Positions 34,367-45,319 of a stretch of DNA of 64,000 nt are shown piece after piece (position 1 is the stretch's first letter; each line of letters begins with the position of its first letter). Both the position numbers and the translations under genes were made by a program. The DNA comes from Sordariomycetes sp. S80-01Y (Eukaryota > Ascomycota > Sordariomycetes): positions 124,001-188,000 of the forward strand of contig JAXQJY010000018.1 in NCBI GenBank assembly GCA_037042185.1, in the 5' to 3' direction. Below the pieces are notes generated by a model. The model saw only the letters and a program-made list of their open reading frames with translations, was not told where the DNA came from and ran no database searches.

Positions 34367-34993
34367 TCATTTGTTCTTCCTCGGGAGGTACTCAGGACCC
34401 CGCTGTCCCGTGTTTGCACCGCTCTTGGAGTGTGCAGTACGCTCGGCCTTGGCCTCCTCATCCAGCTCCTGAAGAGGCTCGCTCTTGTCGGTGCCAGGCT
34501 CCAGTTTCTTCCCGGGAACGCTGTCCGTCTTCTGTTGTTTCTTCTTAATAATCTCAGCCTCTTCTTCGGCTAGCTCCGCGTCGACCTTGGCGCCCTTCGA
34601 GGGTTCGTTTCCGTGGAGCTTTGCCTGTTATCGTCAGTTGCAAGTCAAGGAGCGGTAGCTATGTGAACAAACCGCAAAACCTGGCTCGTGTTTGACTCGA
34701 TCCTCAACCTTCTTCTTGTCCTATCACGTGTGAGCCAACGTCTGCCTTGCCGGAACACGTCCTTCTGGCCCTACCTCTTGGTCTCGAAGCTTGTTGACAA
34801 TCTTATCCTGATCCACTAGCCTTCGTTAGATGTAGTTCGCCCATCGTGACCAAGCCAACTTACTGTAACCAGCTGTGTTTACGCCACTCTTCGAACCGGC
34901 AGCCGCAACATCAGAGTGACTATATGTCTCCTGGTCACCGCCCTCGTACGCTCGGCGTTCGCCAACTTTGGAGACGCTGGATTGGTGGGACAT
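34367..34993 (-). CDS. small hydrophilic protein of unknown function, four exons
   Basis: A short, strongly charged protein. It starts at the ATG at 34993 (MSHQSSVSKVGERRAYEGGD), with GSKSGVNTAGY at the end of exon 1. Exon 2 encodes MDQDKIVNKLRDQE, exon 3 DKKKVEDRVKHEPGFA and exon 4 AKLHGNEPSKGAKVDAEL through to the end at PRKNK. All junctions have GT-AG signals and keep one frame. Intron 1 joins Y to MDQD across an ordinary donor, GTAAGT. It has no signal peptide or membrane segment and looks largely disordered with coiled-coil tendency in exon 4 (EEEAEIIKKKQQ). I do not recognise the family. Its composition is reminiscent of stress or conidiation-linked hydrophilic proteins, but that is only a resemblance. 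Confidence 0.65.
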
Positions 34994-36126
34994 TGTTGTG
35001 GTTCTTTGCTGATTTTGCAATTGAAGTGTCAAGGTAGATGTGAGCAGAACGGAAAGCCTTTGGCGAGGAGGGGAAGGCCTTATGACCGTCAATGTGGAAT
35101 GATTCCAGCCCTATGCCATCATCGTGACTCTCGTCTATCAAACGTCATCGATGCATATGATCTCGAAGGGCGGAGCTGAGACCGGAGGATACCTCCGGAT
35201 AATTCCCACAGAAATCGGAAAGTGAAGTCATAGCACCCACGGGTGGGATAAATTCTTTCCTGGAGGTTTTGACGCATCTTTGACGATCTAGGAGGTCGAA
35301 CCTTTTGAAGCTCGCTTGGAGAAATTCTGAGGCGCGGTGTCGATGTTATTTGGTGTTTAGGGTGCCGCACCTCAAGGGTAGCGTAAGGCTGTGCACATAT
35401 ATATGAGTACCATTCCTTGACGCAATAAACTATGAAATCTTCCGATGGGTCCTGAGGCCATTTTGCCTAGCTTTGAATTTGTGTTATTGATACCCTCAGA
35501 GACTCGCTAGTAAGTGTTGCAGGTAGCAGCCTGACAAAAGTCTACTGCGCTGTCATCCATACGCAGGCACAGCTTGGTTTACAAGTCGGCAACGTGGAAG
35601 GTGTCGAATCATAGCCATGGGCTCGTCACAAGCATCTTCTCTATTAATGTCTATCATCTGGTCAACCGCATATGTGCTTTCGGCTCGAAGTTGCCATGGA
35701 GCTCTGGTGACCGAACCTCCCTCTCATATTTGTCACCCTCATCGCCGGGTCATGATCCGATGGTGTGGATGGGGTCCTTATCTGCAGCTTCACTGGCCGG
35801 GGAGCCGTTATACTAACCGCATCCAGCAGGTGACTCAGGGGCCAATGCAATCATAAGTTCGCCCAGACTTGCCGGTGCTGCCTCGTAGTCGACATGCGCA
35901 AACATTCACTTGCAACCTAACAAGCTCCCTACAAGACAAGCTCGACGAGATGGGCAGGAGATGTGATAGCGAAGCGGGGTCGTCAAAAGTCCTCTGTTAC
36001 GGGCCGTCGGATGATAAATGTCATGTTAAAGATGATGCCCCCGACGATGCAATTGCGAATCGTTCTCAACCTTCTGTCACTACGCTTGGGAGTGGGCTGA
36101 CCTAATTGTCTTTGTCTGCCTTCACA
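34994..36126. other. 1.1 kb intergenic, no gene seen
   Basis: Head-to-head promoter region of the small hydrophilic protein and the metalloprotease. Short frames only. No repeats noted. Confidence 0.5.
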
Positions 36127-38109
36127 ATGCATATCTTGAGAGCGGTTTCGATCGCGGGCGCTGCGCGTCTTGCGGCCGCCGCAACCTGCATCCCCAAGGG
36201 TAAGCCTTTCGACGTTGTCGACAAGCAAGAATGGGTGAATCCCGACGACATGACCTGGGATGACTTCAAAGCTCCGCCTGGCACCAACTGGAGCGACCCT
36301 TCTGTCAAAGGCACTGGCCGCAATTTCAACATCGCGCTCGTCACGCTCGACTACGACGATCTCCCCTTTGCTATCACGCAGGCTGCCGGCTCGACCATCT
36401 TTGGCAACCCCCAGCCTGCTGCAGACAAGATTGCGCGCGAAGACGTTCCCGCCTTTTACCGCGACTTGCTCAACACGCCCAATGACCTCAATGAGGGTCA
36501 TACGCTGCACGAGTACTGGATGGAGGACTCGGCCGGCAAATACGGTGTTGACTTGACCGTCTTTGGTGCCTATCGCATGCCGAAAAAGTCCTTCCAGTAC
36601 GGAATCGATGATTGGATGAACCCTGGTTCATGCCCTGCCAACGAGACCTGCAACTTTGACATTCGCGGCGATGGCCTCGACGCCTGGCGCAAGGACGTCG
36701 GTGATGAGGAAGCCGATTCGTTTGAGCTCGTCTTCATCCTGTCTGCTGGTCAGGATGAGTCCGGCTCATGGCAGGAGTTTGGTGAGATGAAGTTCGATCA
36801 CCGAGATGATATCCCCGAGGATTTTGGCCCTCCAGCCAGCAATGGTACAAACTGGGGCACCACGCGCTACGTGCCGTGGACTTCTTGGAAGTCGGCGGCC
36901 TCTATCTGGCCGAACGCAGGCGGAGGTTCATCCACACAGGCTGAGAGCTCCGGCATGGGTGTATATGCCCACGAGCTTAGCCATCTTCTCGACATTGCCG
37001 ATAACTACAACAACCCATACGGAAACCCTCTCCGCCGTTCTTTCACCGGGCCATGGTCGATGATGTCTCGTGGTAGCTTCAACGGTCCCGGTGGACCGCA
37101 CACGAGGTGGCAGATTCCTTGCCTCCAAGGTAGTTCGATGGGTTCTCTGCACACGATTCGCGACAAGTACCAACTCGATCTCATGGACAAGGCCGGTCTT
37201 CTGCGGCTGGACAAGGATGCACTCGCCGAGTCCGGTCTGGTGGTGGCTCGTATCACAGCTCGCTCTGTAGTCTCGGATCTCAAGGGCCTACGGGTTCAGC
37301 TGGGAGAGGACCTGACGCCCGAATGCGACATTGACAGTGATGTCTTCTGCGATGGCGGAGGCTACAACAACTACGACATGGAAGTCATTGACCGCATGGG
37401 CGCCGACTCTTTCCAGCCAGACTTTGGTGTTATGATCAGCAAGACCAAGGACGAGGACAACATGCCCTTCCAGTGGACCATTGATGCGAACCCAGAGGAC
37501 CTTGAGCTCGTCGACTTCGTGCGTCCAAACGGCACTGAGGCCATGATCACCTTGGGCGACTATCGCCAGCTGGCCGATGCCCTTTTCCATGCCGGCACCC
37601 GATCCGGCAGCGAGTATGAATACGTCGACGAGGATAATGGCCTTCACTTCTACATCCTCTCCATCCACCGAAACGACGAGGGTGTTCTCTCTTACACCGT
37701 TGGTGTCCGTGCCCTCGCCGGATCTGGCGCCAGTGAGTTCAGTGTAGAGCTGGCCAAGGGCAACCCCATTGGCGGTCGCAAGAACACACCCACAGGTGAC
37801 GGCGTCTGGTGCTCTTTCGACCTCACCAACACTGGATCCTACGTCAAGGGTGGAGAGCACCCCGATGATGCTTCTGAGTATCTAGGAAGTGATATCTACA
37901 GGCTCGAGGCTGAGGTCAGTGGCGAGGGGTGGAAGGTCGAGATCCCCAACGCCATTGTGGCTGCTGGGTTTGGAAAGACTGTGAGCGCGAATGTTGCGGT
38001 TGGCGCGGCTGAGGATGCTGAAGATGAAGGGGTTGTCACTTTGACTGTTACGTCTGAGTCGGATCCCAGCGTCAAGGGAACAGCCAAGTGTGTTGTACCA
38101 AAAGCGTGA
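36127..38109 (+). CDS. secreted M6-like zinc metallopeptidase
   Basis: Intronless, 660 residues from the ATG at 36127, where a signal peptide begins (MHILRAVSIAGAARLAAAATC). An ATG at 36106 adds seven residues but spoils the signal. The zinc site HELSHLLDIAD near residue 285 fits HExxHxxxxxD, as in the M6 (immune-inhibitor-A-like) peptidases, and a WSMMSRGSFNGPGG segment follows with a Met-turn-like MMS. The N-terminal third has the AxxTLDYDDLPF start typical of the family. C-terminal sequence is beta-rich (residues ~500-660), resembling an accessory domain. It would degrade extracellular proteins. M6 members are mainly described in bacteria, with fungal relatives known. Confidence 0.85.
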   Translation: MHILRAVSIAGAARLAAAATCIPKGKPFDVVDKQEWVNPDDMTWDDFKAPPGTNWSDPSVKGTGRNFNIALVTLDYDDLPFAITQAAGSTIFGNPQPAADKIAREDVPAFYRDLLNTPNDLNEGHTLHEYWMEDSAGKYGVDLTVFGAYRMPKKSFQYGIDDWMNPGSCPANETCNFDIRGDGLDAWRKDVGDEEADSFELVFILSAGQDESGSWQEFGEMKFDHRDDIPEDFGPPASNGTNWGTTRYVPWTSWKSAASIWPNAGGGSSTQAESSGMGVYAHELSHLLDIADNYNNPYGNPLRRSFTGPWSMMSRGSFNGPGGPHTRWQIPCLQGSSMGSLHTIRDKYQLDLMDKAGLLRLDKDALAESGLVVARITARSVVSDLKGLRVQLGEDLTPECDIDSDVFCDGGGYNNYDMEVIDRMGADSFQPDFGVMISKTKDEDNMPFQWTIDANPEDLELVDFVRPNGTEAMITLGDYRQLADALFHAGTRSGSEYEYVDEDNGLHFYILSIHRNDEGVLSYTVGVRALAGSGASEFSVELAKGNPIGGRKNTPTGDGVWCSFDLTNTGSYVKGGEHPDDASEYLGSDIYRLEAEVSGEGWKVEIPNAIVAAGFGKTVSANVAVGAAEDAEDEGVVTLTVTSESDPSVKGTAKCVVPKA

Positions 38110-38176
38110 TTAGATTTATCAAATGCTTGTAAGAATGCCTTTAATAACACACATTGATCAAACTTCGGCGACAGCA

Positions 38177-40134
38177 CTATTCAGGGGCTAGATAAGCCCC
38201 GACCCTGTTTAAAACGTTAGCAACATGCCCTGCATTTTGACTCAGGGGTAAGCTCACGCGATGATGGCGTAGCACGCACATACCAAACCCCCCCGAAGGG
38301 TGTTTGCATGCTCTCCAGCACCCTCTCCCAAAACTACAATCTTCACCAGCAGCACGGTCCCGAACAAGCTGGCCATTTCGAATAGATTGAACGTTAGGGT
38401 CAAGTCGACCTTCATGGTCCATGCCGCAATGACGGTCAGAGGAGCCACGCAAAGAGCGATCTGAACTGATGATCCAATGCTCACCGCGACCGCAAGATCG
38501 AGCTTCCCACGCAGGGCTACTGTGACCACAGTGATGTATTCTGCCACGTTGCCGACGATGGGAAGGATGATGAGACCGATGAATGATTCTGAAAAGTGTA
38601 CCTCCCCATGGTGGGTGATCTCGTCGATGGTGCTGACGAGGAACTCAGCGTTGAGTGACATCAGAAGAGCCGATACGATGAGCACTAGGCTGGCAACGAT
38701 CCGGTTAGCCGCCGTGGACACGGGCGTTATTTCCTCGAAGTCCACTCGAGGTTCGTCGAAGCTGCGCACTGCTCGTGTTGTCGGTATCCTGCCTCTCGGA
38801 ATACCCGAGGAAGCGCAACTAATTTGACTGCGCAACGATCCCAATGATACAGAGCGAGAGTGAACTCTGGATCTAGAGGCACTCCTCGACGCAAAGCTCG
38901 GGAACCTGGTGAAGGTTGACGTCGGCCGGCCCCTTGGCTCAAGAGCTTGATCTTCTACCGACTCATAACTAAACCTGGGGGAGTCTAAGCTTGCATATCC
39001 TCGTACGGGTCGATGATGTGTACCATCAACAACATCTTCCTCTGCGAATCTGATCGTCCTCGGAGGTAAAGCAAGAGGACTGGCTGAACCAGGCTGTCGA
39101 GAATCAAAAATCGGTGTCTCATCCTTAAACTCTGCTGAATGGGCAGAGGGTGCGCTGCGTAGTTCGTGGATAAGGTAGCCGATATATACCAGTAGCATTA
39201 GACAAGCTGTCGTTCGACTCATCCACAGCAGCGCATCGCCCTCGTCTTTGGGCGGAAAGGCAAAACTGTAAGCCGTCTACGCAGAGTTTAATCTTAGTAA
39301 CCTAGCAGGAGGAATTGGATATTCCTCGCTTACCGGCATCAAGAACGCGAAGACGCAGACGAACAACAGGCTCCCTAGAAGCTGAGTTGCCGAGACCGTG
39401 TAAGTTAATGTCGAGTCCACATAGCTGCTCGTCATTAGGGCTGAGCCTAGTATGAGCAAAATGTTGACGAGGACGGATCCAAGGACGGAAGCTTCCACGA
39501 TTCGCGTATGGCCCTCCTTCAAAGCTACGCTGTGGTCTGTGAGTTACCTGATCTTTACCGGGGAGCTTTTCGATTCTCTAGAGAAACTTACATGCTGGGA
39601 GCGCCAGTCAGTCCACTGCAGGATAGAAAAAGAAAAGCGACAGACTCACAACAAAATCAACTCTACCGCATTGCCTAGGCTGATGTTCAACAGAGATCCA
39701 ATCGTATCTCCAGCCTCGGATGCTATCCGTTCAGTAGCATCCGTCAAAAGCGCCGACAGCGGGACGATTGCAATAGCATTCGTGGCGAATATCCATGGAG
39801 ACGGTACTTTCGCAATGTAGGTGGCGAACCCAACGGGAACAAATACGAGAAGAAGGTTGATGTAGGATGAGAGAAGCACTGATCGGCCTACCCTGAGGAT
39901 GTCAAGAGTGAATGACCGTTGCAGCGGTGGTTGGATGATGCCGTAGTGGTGTTGACGTCTGAAAATGCCGAGGCTGCATCTTTTGAACGCTGAGGATATT
40001 TGATTAGAAACACCAGACGCTCTTTTTTTCAGATTGGTCCATTTGGTTGATCCGGGGCCATCGCCACCTCCAAGGCGAACATGATTATCGTCTGGGTCGC
40101 AGGTTTCATCGTCGACCTGCTCTTCGAGGTCCAT
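38177..40134 (-). CDS. vacuolar-type Ca2+/H+ exchanger (CAX family)
   Basis: A multi-exon cation/proton antiporter. The two inverted-repeat signature motifs are present: GNAVELI in the first half and GNVAEYITVV in the second, each followed by conserved helices (ASVLGSVLVNILLILG; IGSSVQIALCVAPLTVIAAW). A hydrophilic Ser/Arg-rich loop of about 150 residues separates the halves. The protein would load Ca2+ into the vacuole. The last intron has a perfect GCTAAC branch site and adds VGAYLAPE, ending at 38177. The junction after GNAVELI near 39560-39650 is unclear: either one intron, or a 24-nt micro-exon giving SIVALKEG, which matches the family better. The ATG at 40134 is the first suitable start. 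Confidence 0.85.
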
Positions 40135-40652
40135 AGATATGGAGTTTCGCTTAAACTTGATGCTGATAAATATTTGAAAGAAAATGGAGGAGCACCATCA
40201 AAGGCAAGGGCTCACTTTTCTAAGAAACAAAGCTCGAGCATGAGGCATTTGTCAAGAGGCAGCCTGTGATCCTCCGCTCTCAGCACTTCAAATCTGGCTG
40301 TCATATTGCGGGATCCGGTTGTGATACTTGGCATCAGATTACAGCGATAACGTACCGAAAGGTGTGGAAAGCCTGTCATCTGTTTGTGTTGCTATTGGAA
40401 TTTGGTCTTTGCGGTTCTCGGCGGCTCAGCTCACACCCACTGGCTGGATTGACAGCCCAATCGGCGAACCAACCGGTCGAGGTGGAGCAAATTGGGCGGC
40501 CTCTTCAGCAGACCTTGGAGAAATGAATTACATTTCGAGTAATTTGCCTCGGCCACTGCTGATTACAAGAACGTTCTCGGCTTTACGGGCCCTTGCCTGG
40601 GTCGCTCTGGCGCTGCGCGAGTTTGCTGCAAATCGAGACCTCTACTTGGCTT
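40135..40652. other. intergenic, left border of the 14-gene cluster
   Basis: 518 bp between the 5' end of the exchanger and the 3' end of the first alcohol dehydrogenase. No gene or repeat seen. Confidence 0.5.
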
Positions 40653-41816
40653 TCAAAACCTCACAGCTTGTCTGCCCTTCAACTTGCCCTCCCTCATGGT
40701 ATCCATCATCTTTGGCACGTCCTCCAGGCTGAAGAACTCGATGCTCGGCTTGATATTGTGCTTCGCGCTGAATTCAAGACAGGGTTTGAAGTTGTAGCAC
40801 GTCCCGATGCAGGCGCCTTTAATGATGAACCTCCGGAAGATGATCGAGAAGGCGTCGAATGTGAGAGGCTCGTGGGGAACGCCAACAACCATTAAAATGC
40901 CGGTCACTGGCCGTATCATCGGCGGCATGCTGTCGTACGACGGCTTGGATGCGGTGAAATTGACAGCTGCGGCGGCTCCTCCATCCGTGATGTCCAAGAT
41001 CTTGTCGACGTAGCCCGCCTCGGTCTTGGAGTTGAAGACGTACTCGGCGCCGAGTTTTCTGGCCTCCTGGAGAGGATCATCGTTGATGTCGATAGCAATG
41101 ATCCTGATGCCCATGGCCTTGGCATACTGCACGGCCATCTGCCCGAGCCCACCGGCACCAACAATGACCATCCACTGGCCTGCCTTCAGCTCGCACTCCT
41201 CCACAGCGTGAAAGGCAGTCACACCGCCGCAGAATAAAGGAGCTGCACTGTAGATGTCGTAGTTCTCGGGGATGATGAAGGTATTCCGACCGTCAACGAC
41301 ACAGTACTCCTGGAAGTACCCGTCTCGCTGGAATCCTTGGATCTTACATCCTTTCTTACACCACATGTTGGTCCTATACAACGATATTAGCGAGTGTCAA
41401 CGCTTGGGCACATTTGTGTGAGCTACCAGGTCTTGCATCCGTCGCATTCAAAACAGGCATCAGTGCAGCAAAGAAACCCAACGCGGTCGCCTTCTTTAAA
41501 CCCGCTAACTTCTGAGCCGCTCTTGACTACAAGTCCCGTGGCTTCGTGACCTAGTGTGACTGGGATATCACTGTAGTTGGTATCGTAGACCATGCAGTCT
41601 GAGTGACACATGGATGTGCAAACCGTCTGAACCAGGATCTCATGCGGTCGCGGCTCAGGGACGGGTATCTCGTTCAAATGAATCTGCCGATCTTTCGACG
41701 ACCATCTTGGATCCTGGTCAGCCACTGCAGCGCAGCGAGTCACTGTAGAGTTCTTACTGTTGGGCCTTCATGGTCGCAGGGACCGCCCTCAGAGTCGGTT
41801 CTTGGGGAGGTGCCAT
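40653..41816 (-). CDS. zinc-dependent alcohol dehydrogenase (MDR family), cluster copy 1
   Basis: Medium-chain NAD(P)-dependent dehydrogenase that would oxidise an alcohol or reduce an aldehyde. Catalytic-zinc ligands are CHSD and GHE, the structural-zinc cysteines include CTDACFECDGCKTW, and the Rossmann motif is GAGGLGQMAVQYAKAMG. The N-terminus needs an intron of 52 nt joining MKAQ to WSSKDRQI. The resulting MKAQQW mirrors MKAAQW of the second ADH at 59.5-60.7 kb, which supports this model; the ATG at 41816 (MAPPQEP) starts it. A frame beginning near 41743 has no ATG and is part intronic. A second intron lies within the structural-zinc region (CKTW/TNMW). Its 3' end marks the left edge of the cluster. 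Confidence 0.88.
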
Positions 41817-42714
41817 TTTCGCCTTATGTTCACTAAGGATGCCGGGCACGAAAGGCAAGGTGCGTTGGCAACGAGTATGTTCTTGTGAATCTTTTGGAGA
41901 TGGTCGAGAGTTTCTCCTCAACTTCTGGGAGGCCGGGAGTTCAGGAGTCATGAGAATCTGCGGAGAAAAGCCCTCGTGACTCGTGTTGCCACCCCTCCCA
42001 ATTGCGGAGAACACTAGATTGTACCAGCAACCAGCCTCTCGAACGGCCATAAGCAGTGCTCAGCGATCATAAAATTCCGTGACCGCTGTGAAACAATCCC
42101 CGTCTTGTACCTGGCTTGTAACATTGTAGCACCAGCCTTACGTATCACCGCCCTTCGGGCACCGTGAAGCGCCCCTCCAAGCATTCAATTATCGGATGGT
42201 GGTCCTCGCACGGCTTCCATTTCTGGACCAAACGCAGGGCGCGATAACCAAGCTACAACAGCTGCCAGCAATGCAGGCGCAGCGGTATAGCTTGCTCCTA
42301 TGACCGAGAAGCTGTAATTATTGATGAAGTTATTAGAAGATCCGTGAACTTCTTCCAATCCGCAATTCGTCTCTCGAGGTATTAATAAGCCTGTCCCTGA
42401 AGACCACTGGCCCACGGCGGAGAAATAGAGCCGAAGGGCGGTTGTGGTCCCCGCAGACTTCCTGATGCTCCCCATTGCAGGCTGTTGTAGGCTGTTTCAT
42501 ATGAGCCAAGTTTCGACAAACGATGCCAGAATATCCCACATTTACAAGGTGTGGAGAAAGCGTCAGTAGAGTTGCTATGGTCCGCATGATGATATAATAT
42601 AATTATTCAGATTCAGAATACATCCAATTTCATCAGAAATCAACTGTCTTCCGAGCTCACTTTTGCCTAACACTTGGTTTCTCTGCACCTTCAAATCGTC
42701 AATACTATACCAAA
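41817..42714. promoter_or_regulatory. shared promoter, ADH copy 1 / SDR 1
   Basis: 898 bp between divergent starts. It holds a perfect 12-bp inverted repeat (ACCGCCCTTCGG at 42147-42158 and CCGAAGGGCGGT at 42431-42442), a CCCCGCA at 42449-42455 and an AT-rich stretch around 42590-42610 before the SDR start. Confidence 0.5.
42147..42442. repeat. 12-bp inverted repeat spanning a cluster promoter
   Basis: Arms at 42147-42158 and 42431-42442 are exact reverse complements, 272 bp apart. A related CCGAAGG occurs in the last cluster promoter (about 60942). It could be two copies of one regulator site in opposite orientation. Confidence 0.6.
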
Positions 42715-43620
42715 ATGACATCGCAAGACAAAGTTGCGCTGATCACCGGCGGAGCCAGCGGGATGGGCCTTGCGGTGGCCAGCTCCCTCGCCGCGCGTGG
42801 AGGCTGGGAGCTTCATCTGGTTGACATGAACCCCACGGCCGGCGCAGAGGCCGCACGGTCTTTGAAAGCTGCGACCTTCCATCAAGCCGATATTACGGAC
42901 TATGACTCGCTTGCATCGGCCTTCAAGAACATGTTCTCCAAGACTCGGCGGCTCGACTTCGTCTTTGCCAACGCTGGCATAGCGGAGAAGAAGAACTTCT
43001 ACCAGAGACACGAAACTGGCAACGATGGCCTGGATCCTCCGCCGAGACCAGATACCCTGATGTCGCGAATCATGTTTGATGGTGTGATTTCGACGAGCCA
43101 TCTTGCGTTGCACTACTTCAGGCTTTCCCCCGAGGACATCGATAAGAGCATGGTCATCACGTCCAGCTGCGGTGGTATCTACCCCAGTAACTATTCGCCG
43201 ACGTACACCGCTATCAAAACTGGAAATGTTGGCTGGATGCGCGCGATCGCCAAGCCATACTACTACTTTGACGGAATCAGGGTTAACGCCATTTGCCCAG
43301 GAACGGTGAAGACCAACCTGCTGAGCAATGATCAGTGGAAGCAGTTTCCGGAGGAGTTCTTCACCCCTGTGGAGACGATCCAGAGAGCAGTCTTGTTGCT
43401 CGTGGATGGAAAAGACACAGAGCCCCAGAGTAAGACGCGGATCGACGGAGTGGACGAGGAGAAAAAGGGCGTGTTCTGGGGCGAGGCCGTTGAATGCTGT
43501 GGGCCGAATCACTACTTCAGGGAAGCCAACAAGTATTGCGACAAGGCGATGGAAGCAGTGATGAAGGCCACCGATATAGTGACTTTGAACCCTGGTGATA
43601 TCAAGGTCTTGGATGAATAG
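42715..43620 (+). CDS. short-chain dehydrogenase/reductase (SDR 1)
   Basis: Intronless, 301 residues. The N-terminal cofactor motif TGGASGMG, NAG in FANAGI, and the catalytic Ser (ITSSCGG) and YTAIK (YxxxK) are all present. The chain resembles 15-hydroxyprostaglandin-dehydrogenase-like SDRs, which oxidise secondary alcohols with NAD+. An extended C-terminal segment of about 60 residues follows the core. It is divergent from the ADH at 40653-41816, so both could act on the same pathway. Substrate unknown. Confidence 0.9.
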   Translation: MTSQDKVALITGGASGMGLAVASSLAARGGWELHLVDMNPTAGAEAARSLKAATFHQADITDYDSLASAFKNMFSKTRRLDFVFANAGIAEKKNFYQRHETGNDGLDPPPRPDTLMSRIMFDGVISTSHLALHYFRLSPEDIDKSMVITSSCGGIYPSNYSPTYTAIKTGNVGWMRAIAKPYYYFDGIRVNAICPGTVKTNLLSNDQWKQFPEEFFTPVETIQRAVLLLVDGKDTEPQSKTRIDGVDEEKKGVFWGEAVECCGPNHYFREANKYCDKAMEAVMKATDIVTLNPGDIKVLDE

Positions 43621-43758
43621 TTATATGTAGAAAGGATCAAAGAGCGTCAATAATCACAACGTACTATAATTTCACGTCGAAGGACTTCGGACTCGCGTAA
43701 AGCCCCAATACAAGATTCTCCAGTCCGCTCTTATGATTTCTATAACATGTTGTCTAGT

Positions 43759-44568
43759 CTAGCAGTTCCAGCCACCGTCGATGTAGTGAGTTTGGCCGGA
43801 GATGTACTTAGAGTCATTGCAAAGCAACCAGGCAATGAGATTGCCGACCTCGAGAGGCGTGCCTCTCCTCTTGATCTGGTATTTCCAGTCCATCTCACCA
43901 CCGCGGGTCGCTCTCGACTTATCCTGCATGGGTCCGTCGATGATTCCAGGGCAGATGCAGTTGATGCGGATCTCTCGATCACCGACCTCCTTGGTCGCTG
44001 ATCTGCTCAACCCAATCACGGCATGTTTCGAAGCAGTGTAAGCAGCGTTCTTAGGGAACCCTATTTGGCTGGTTAGTTTTACGCAAAGATTATTCATGGT
44101 GAGGTGCATACCTATTCCGCCGCAAAGGCTAGAGGCGTTGACAATACTTCCTTGGTTGTTCATCTGCTGCAGCTGGGCGCGCATGCAGTAGAACACGCCA
44201 GTGACATTGACGTCCAGTACCATCTTCCAGTCAGACGTGTTATGCTCCTCGACCCTCTCCTTGTTTATGCAATTCGGCACGATGCCTGCCAGGTTCACAG
44301 CTCCATCCAGCTTACCAAACTTCTCAACGGTCTTCTTGATCCACTCATTCACAGAGTCCTCACTTCGCACGTCGACAACCGTTGCCATCACAGTGCCGCC
44401 AGCTTTGGTAAATTCCTCAGCTGCAGCGTTCAAAGTAGTCTCGTTGACATCAGCCATAGATACAATGGCCCCTTGGGACGCGAGGAGTTGTGTGGTGGCA
44501 TAGCCGATTCCCTGGCCAGCGCCAGTCAGAGCGATGACCTTCCCTTGGACATCGAATTGGGTAGGCAT
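43759..44568 (-). CDS. short-chain dehydrogenase/reductase (SDR 2)
   Basis: 252 residues after removing a 51-nt intron (44061-44111) that is in frame and stop-free, so it reads through as apparent coding. The cofactor motif is TGAGQGIG, with NLAG, a catalytic Ser in VNASSLCGG and YTASK (YxxxK). It ends IDGGWNC. The start is the ATG at 44568 (MPTQFDVQ); the frame upstream to 44592 opens on TTG, not ATG. The core sequence, such as NAAYTASKHAVIGLSRSA, is strikingly like SDR 5 at 61158, so the two are paralogues within the cluster. Substrate unknown. Confidence 0.9.
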   Translation of the reverse strand: MPTQFDVQGKVIALTGAGQGIGYATTQLLASQGAIVSMADVNETTLNAAAEEFTKAGGTVMATVVDVRSEDSVNEWIKKTVEKFGKLDGAVNLAGIVPNCINKERVEEHNTSDWKMVLDVNVTGVFYCMRAQLQQMNNQGSIVNASSLCGGIGMHLTMNNLCVKLTSQIGFPKNAAYTASKHAVIGLSRSATKEVGDREIRINCICPGIIDGPMQDKSRATRGGEMDWKYQIKRRGTPLEVGNLIAWLLCNDSKYISGQTHYIDGGWNC

Positions 44569-45319
44569 TGTGACCGATTGCAGTTTTGTCAAGGTGCGAA
44601 GGCGAGTGACCTGTAGTCAAAGTGGCAGCGGTGCGATGATGCTAGCACAAATACGCCGCTGAGACGAAGTAGTACGCGTCTTGATGTTCAATAACCGGGG
44701 TGAGCTACGCCAGCTCCAGCACCACGAGAAGACAGGCTCCCATATCCGCTGTTTAGACCCCGAATGGACCTCTGACAGGCCCATGGGAGTTGTACAAGCG
44801 GTCGTCCCCCGACGAGTGGTCGTCTCAGGCGTTGGGGGTAACGAACAGTGCCCACCACAAGGGTCGGTTTTGCTTTTCCGCAACAGAGCGCGCTAACACA
44901 CGTTGTCATTGCAGGCTAACGAACATCCCGGTGCGTACCATCGCCAGTAGTTTCCCCAACCCCGCACCGTCAAACCATGTCCTGCGGCGACTCCACTACC
45001 CCGTAATACCCCAGATTGCTGTGGTGGGTTCCCAGTAGAGCCTGGTATGGGAGACATGGTCACCCTCAAGGGATGTGCTGAGTCGCCTGAACTCTGATAC
45101 GAGCCGGCCATCCGAGCCTGCTGTGCCATGATATGAAGATGTAGGGGGTCTCGATCTAGACTCTCACACAGACGCCCAGGCAGCGCATTGTAGTCCAAGG
45201 GTGTCACAATCACGCAGCCTCGCGGTCTTTACAAGCTTCAGGGGCTGCATTAAAAGGGGCCGTTAGCTCCCGCCGAAACGCTCTTTGAACTTCTACGATT
45301 GCGCTTGACACAAATAAAC
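44569..45319. promoter_or_regulatory. shared promoter, SDR 2 / MFS transporter
   Basis: 751 bp between divergent starts, with CCCCGCA at 44960-44966 (in TTTCCCCAACCCCGCACCG) and a TTAAAAGG about 70 bp upstream of the MFS start. Confidence 0.5.

Noticed and set aside
40653-41743. Start of ADH copy 1 near 41743
   Set aside because: The frame there opens on GTG and lies inside a 52-nt intron; comparison with ADH copy 2 supports an upstream exon starting at 41816.
42691-43512. 273-codon minus-strand open frame opposite SDR 1
   Set aside because: Antisense of an intact SDR with clear catalytic motifs on the plus strand.
44568-44592. Upstream start for SDR 2 at 44592
   Set aside because: The codon is TTG; the first ATG is at 44568.
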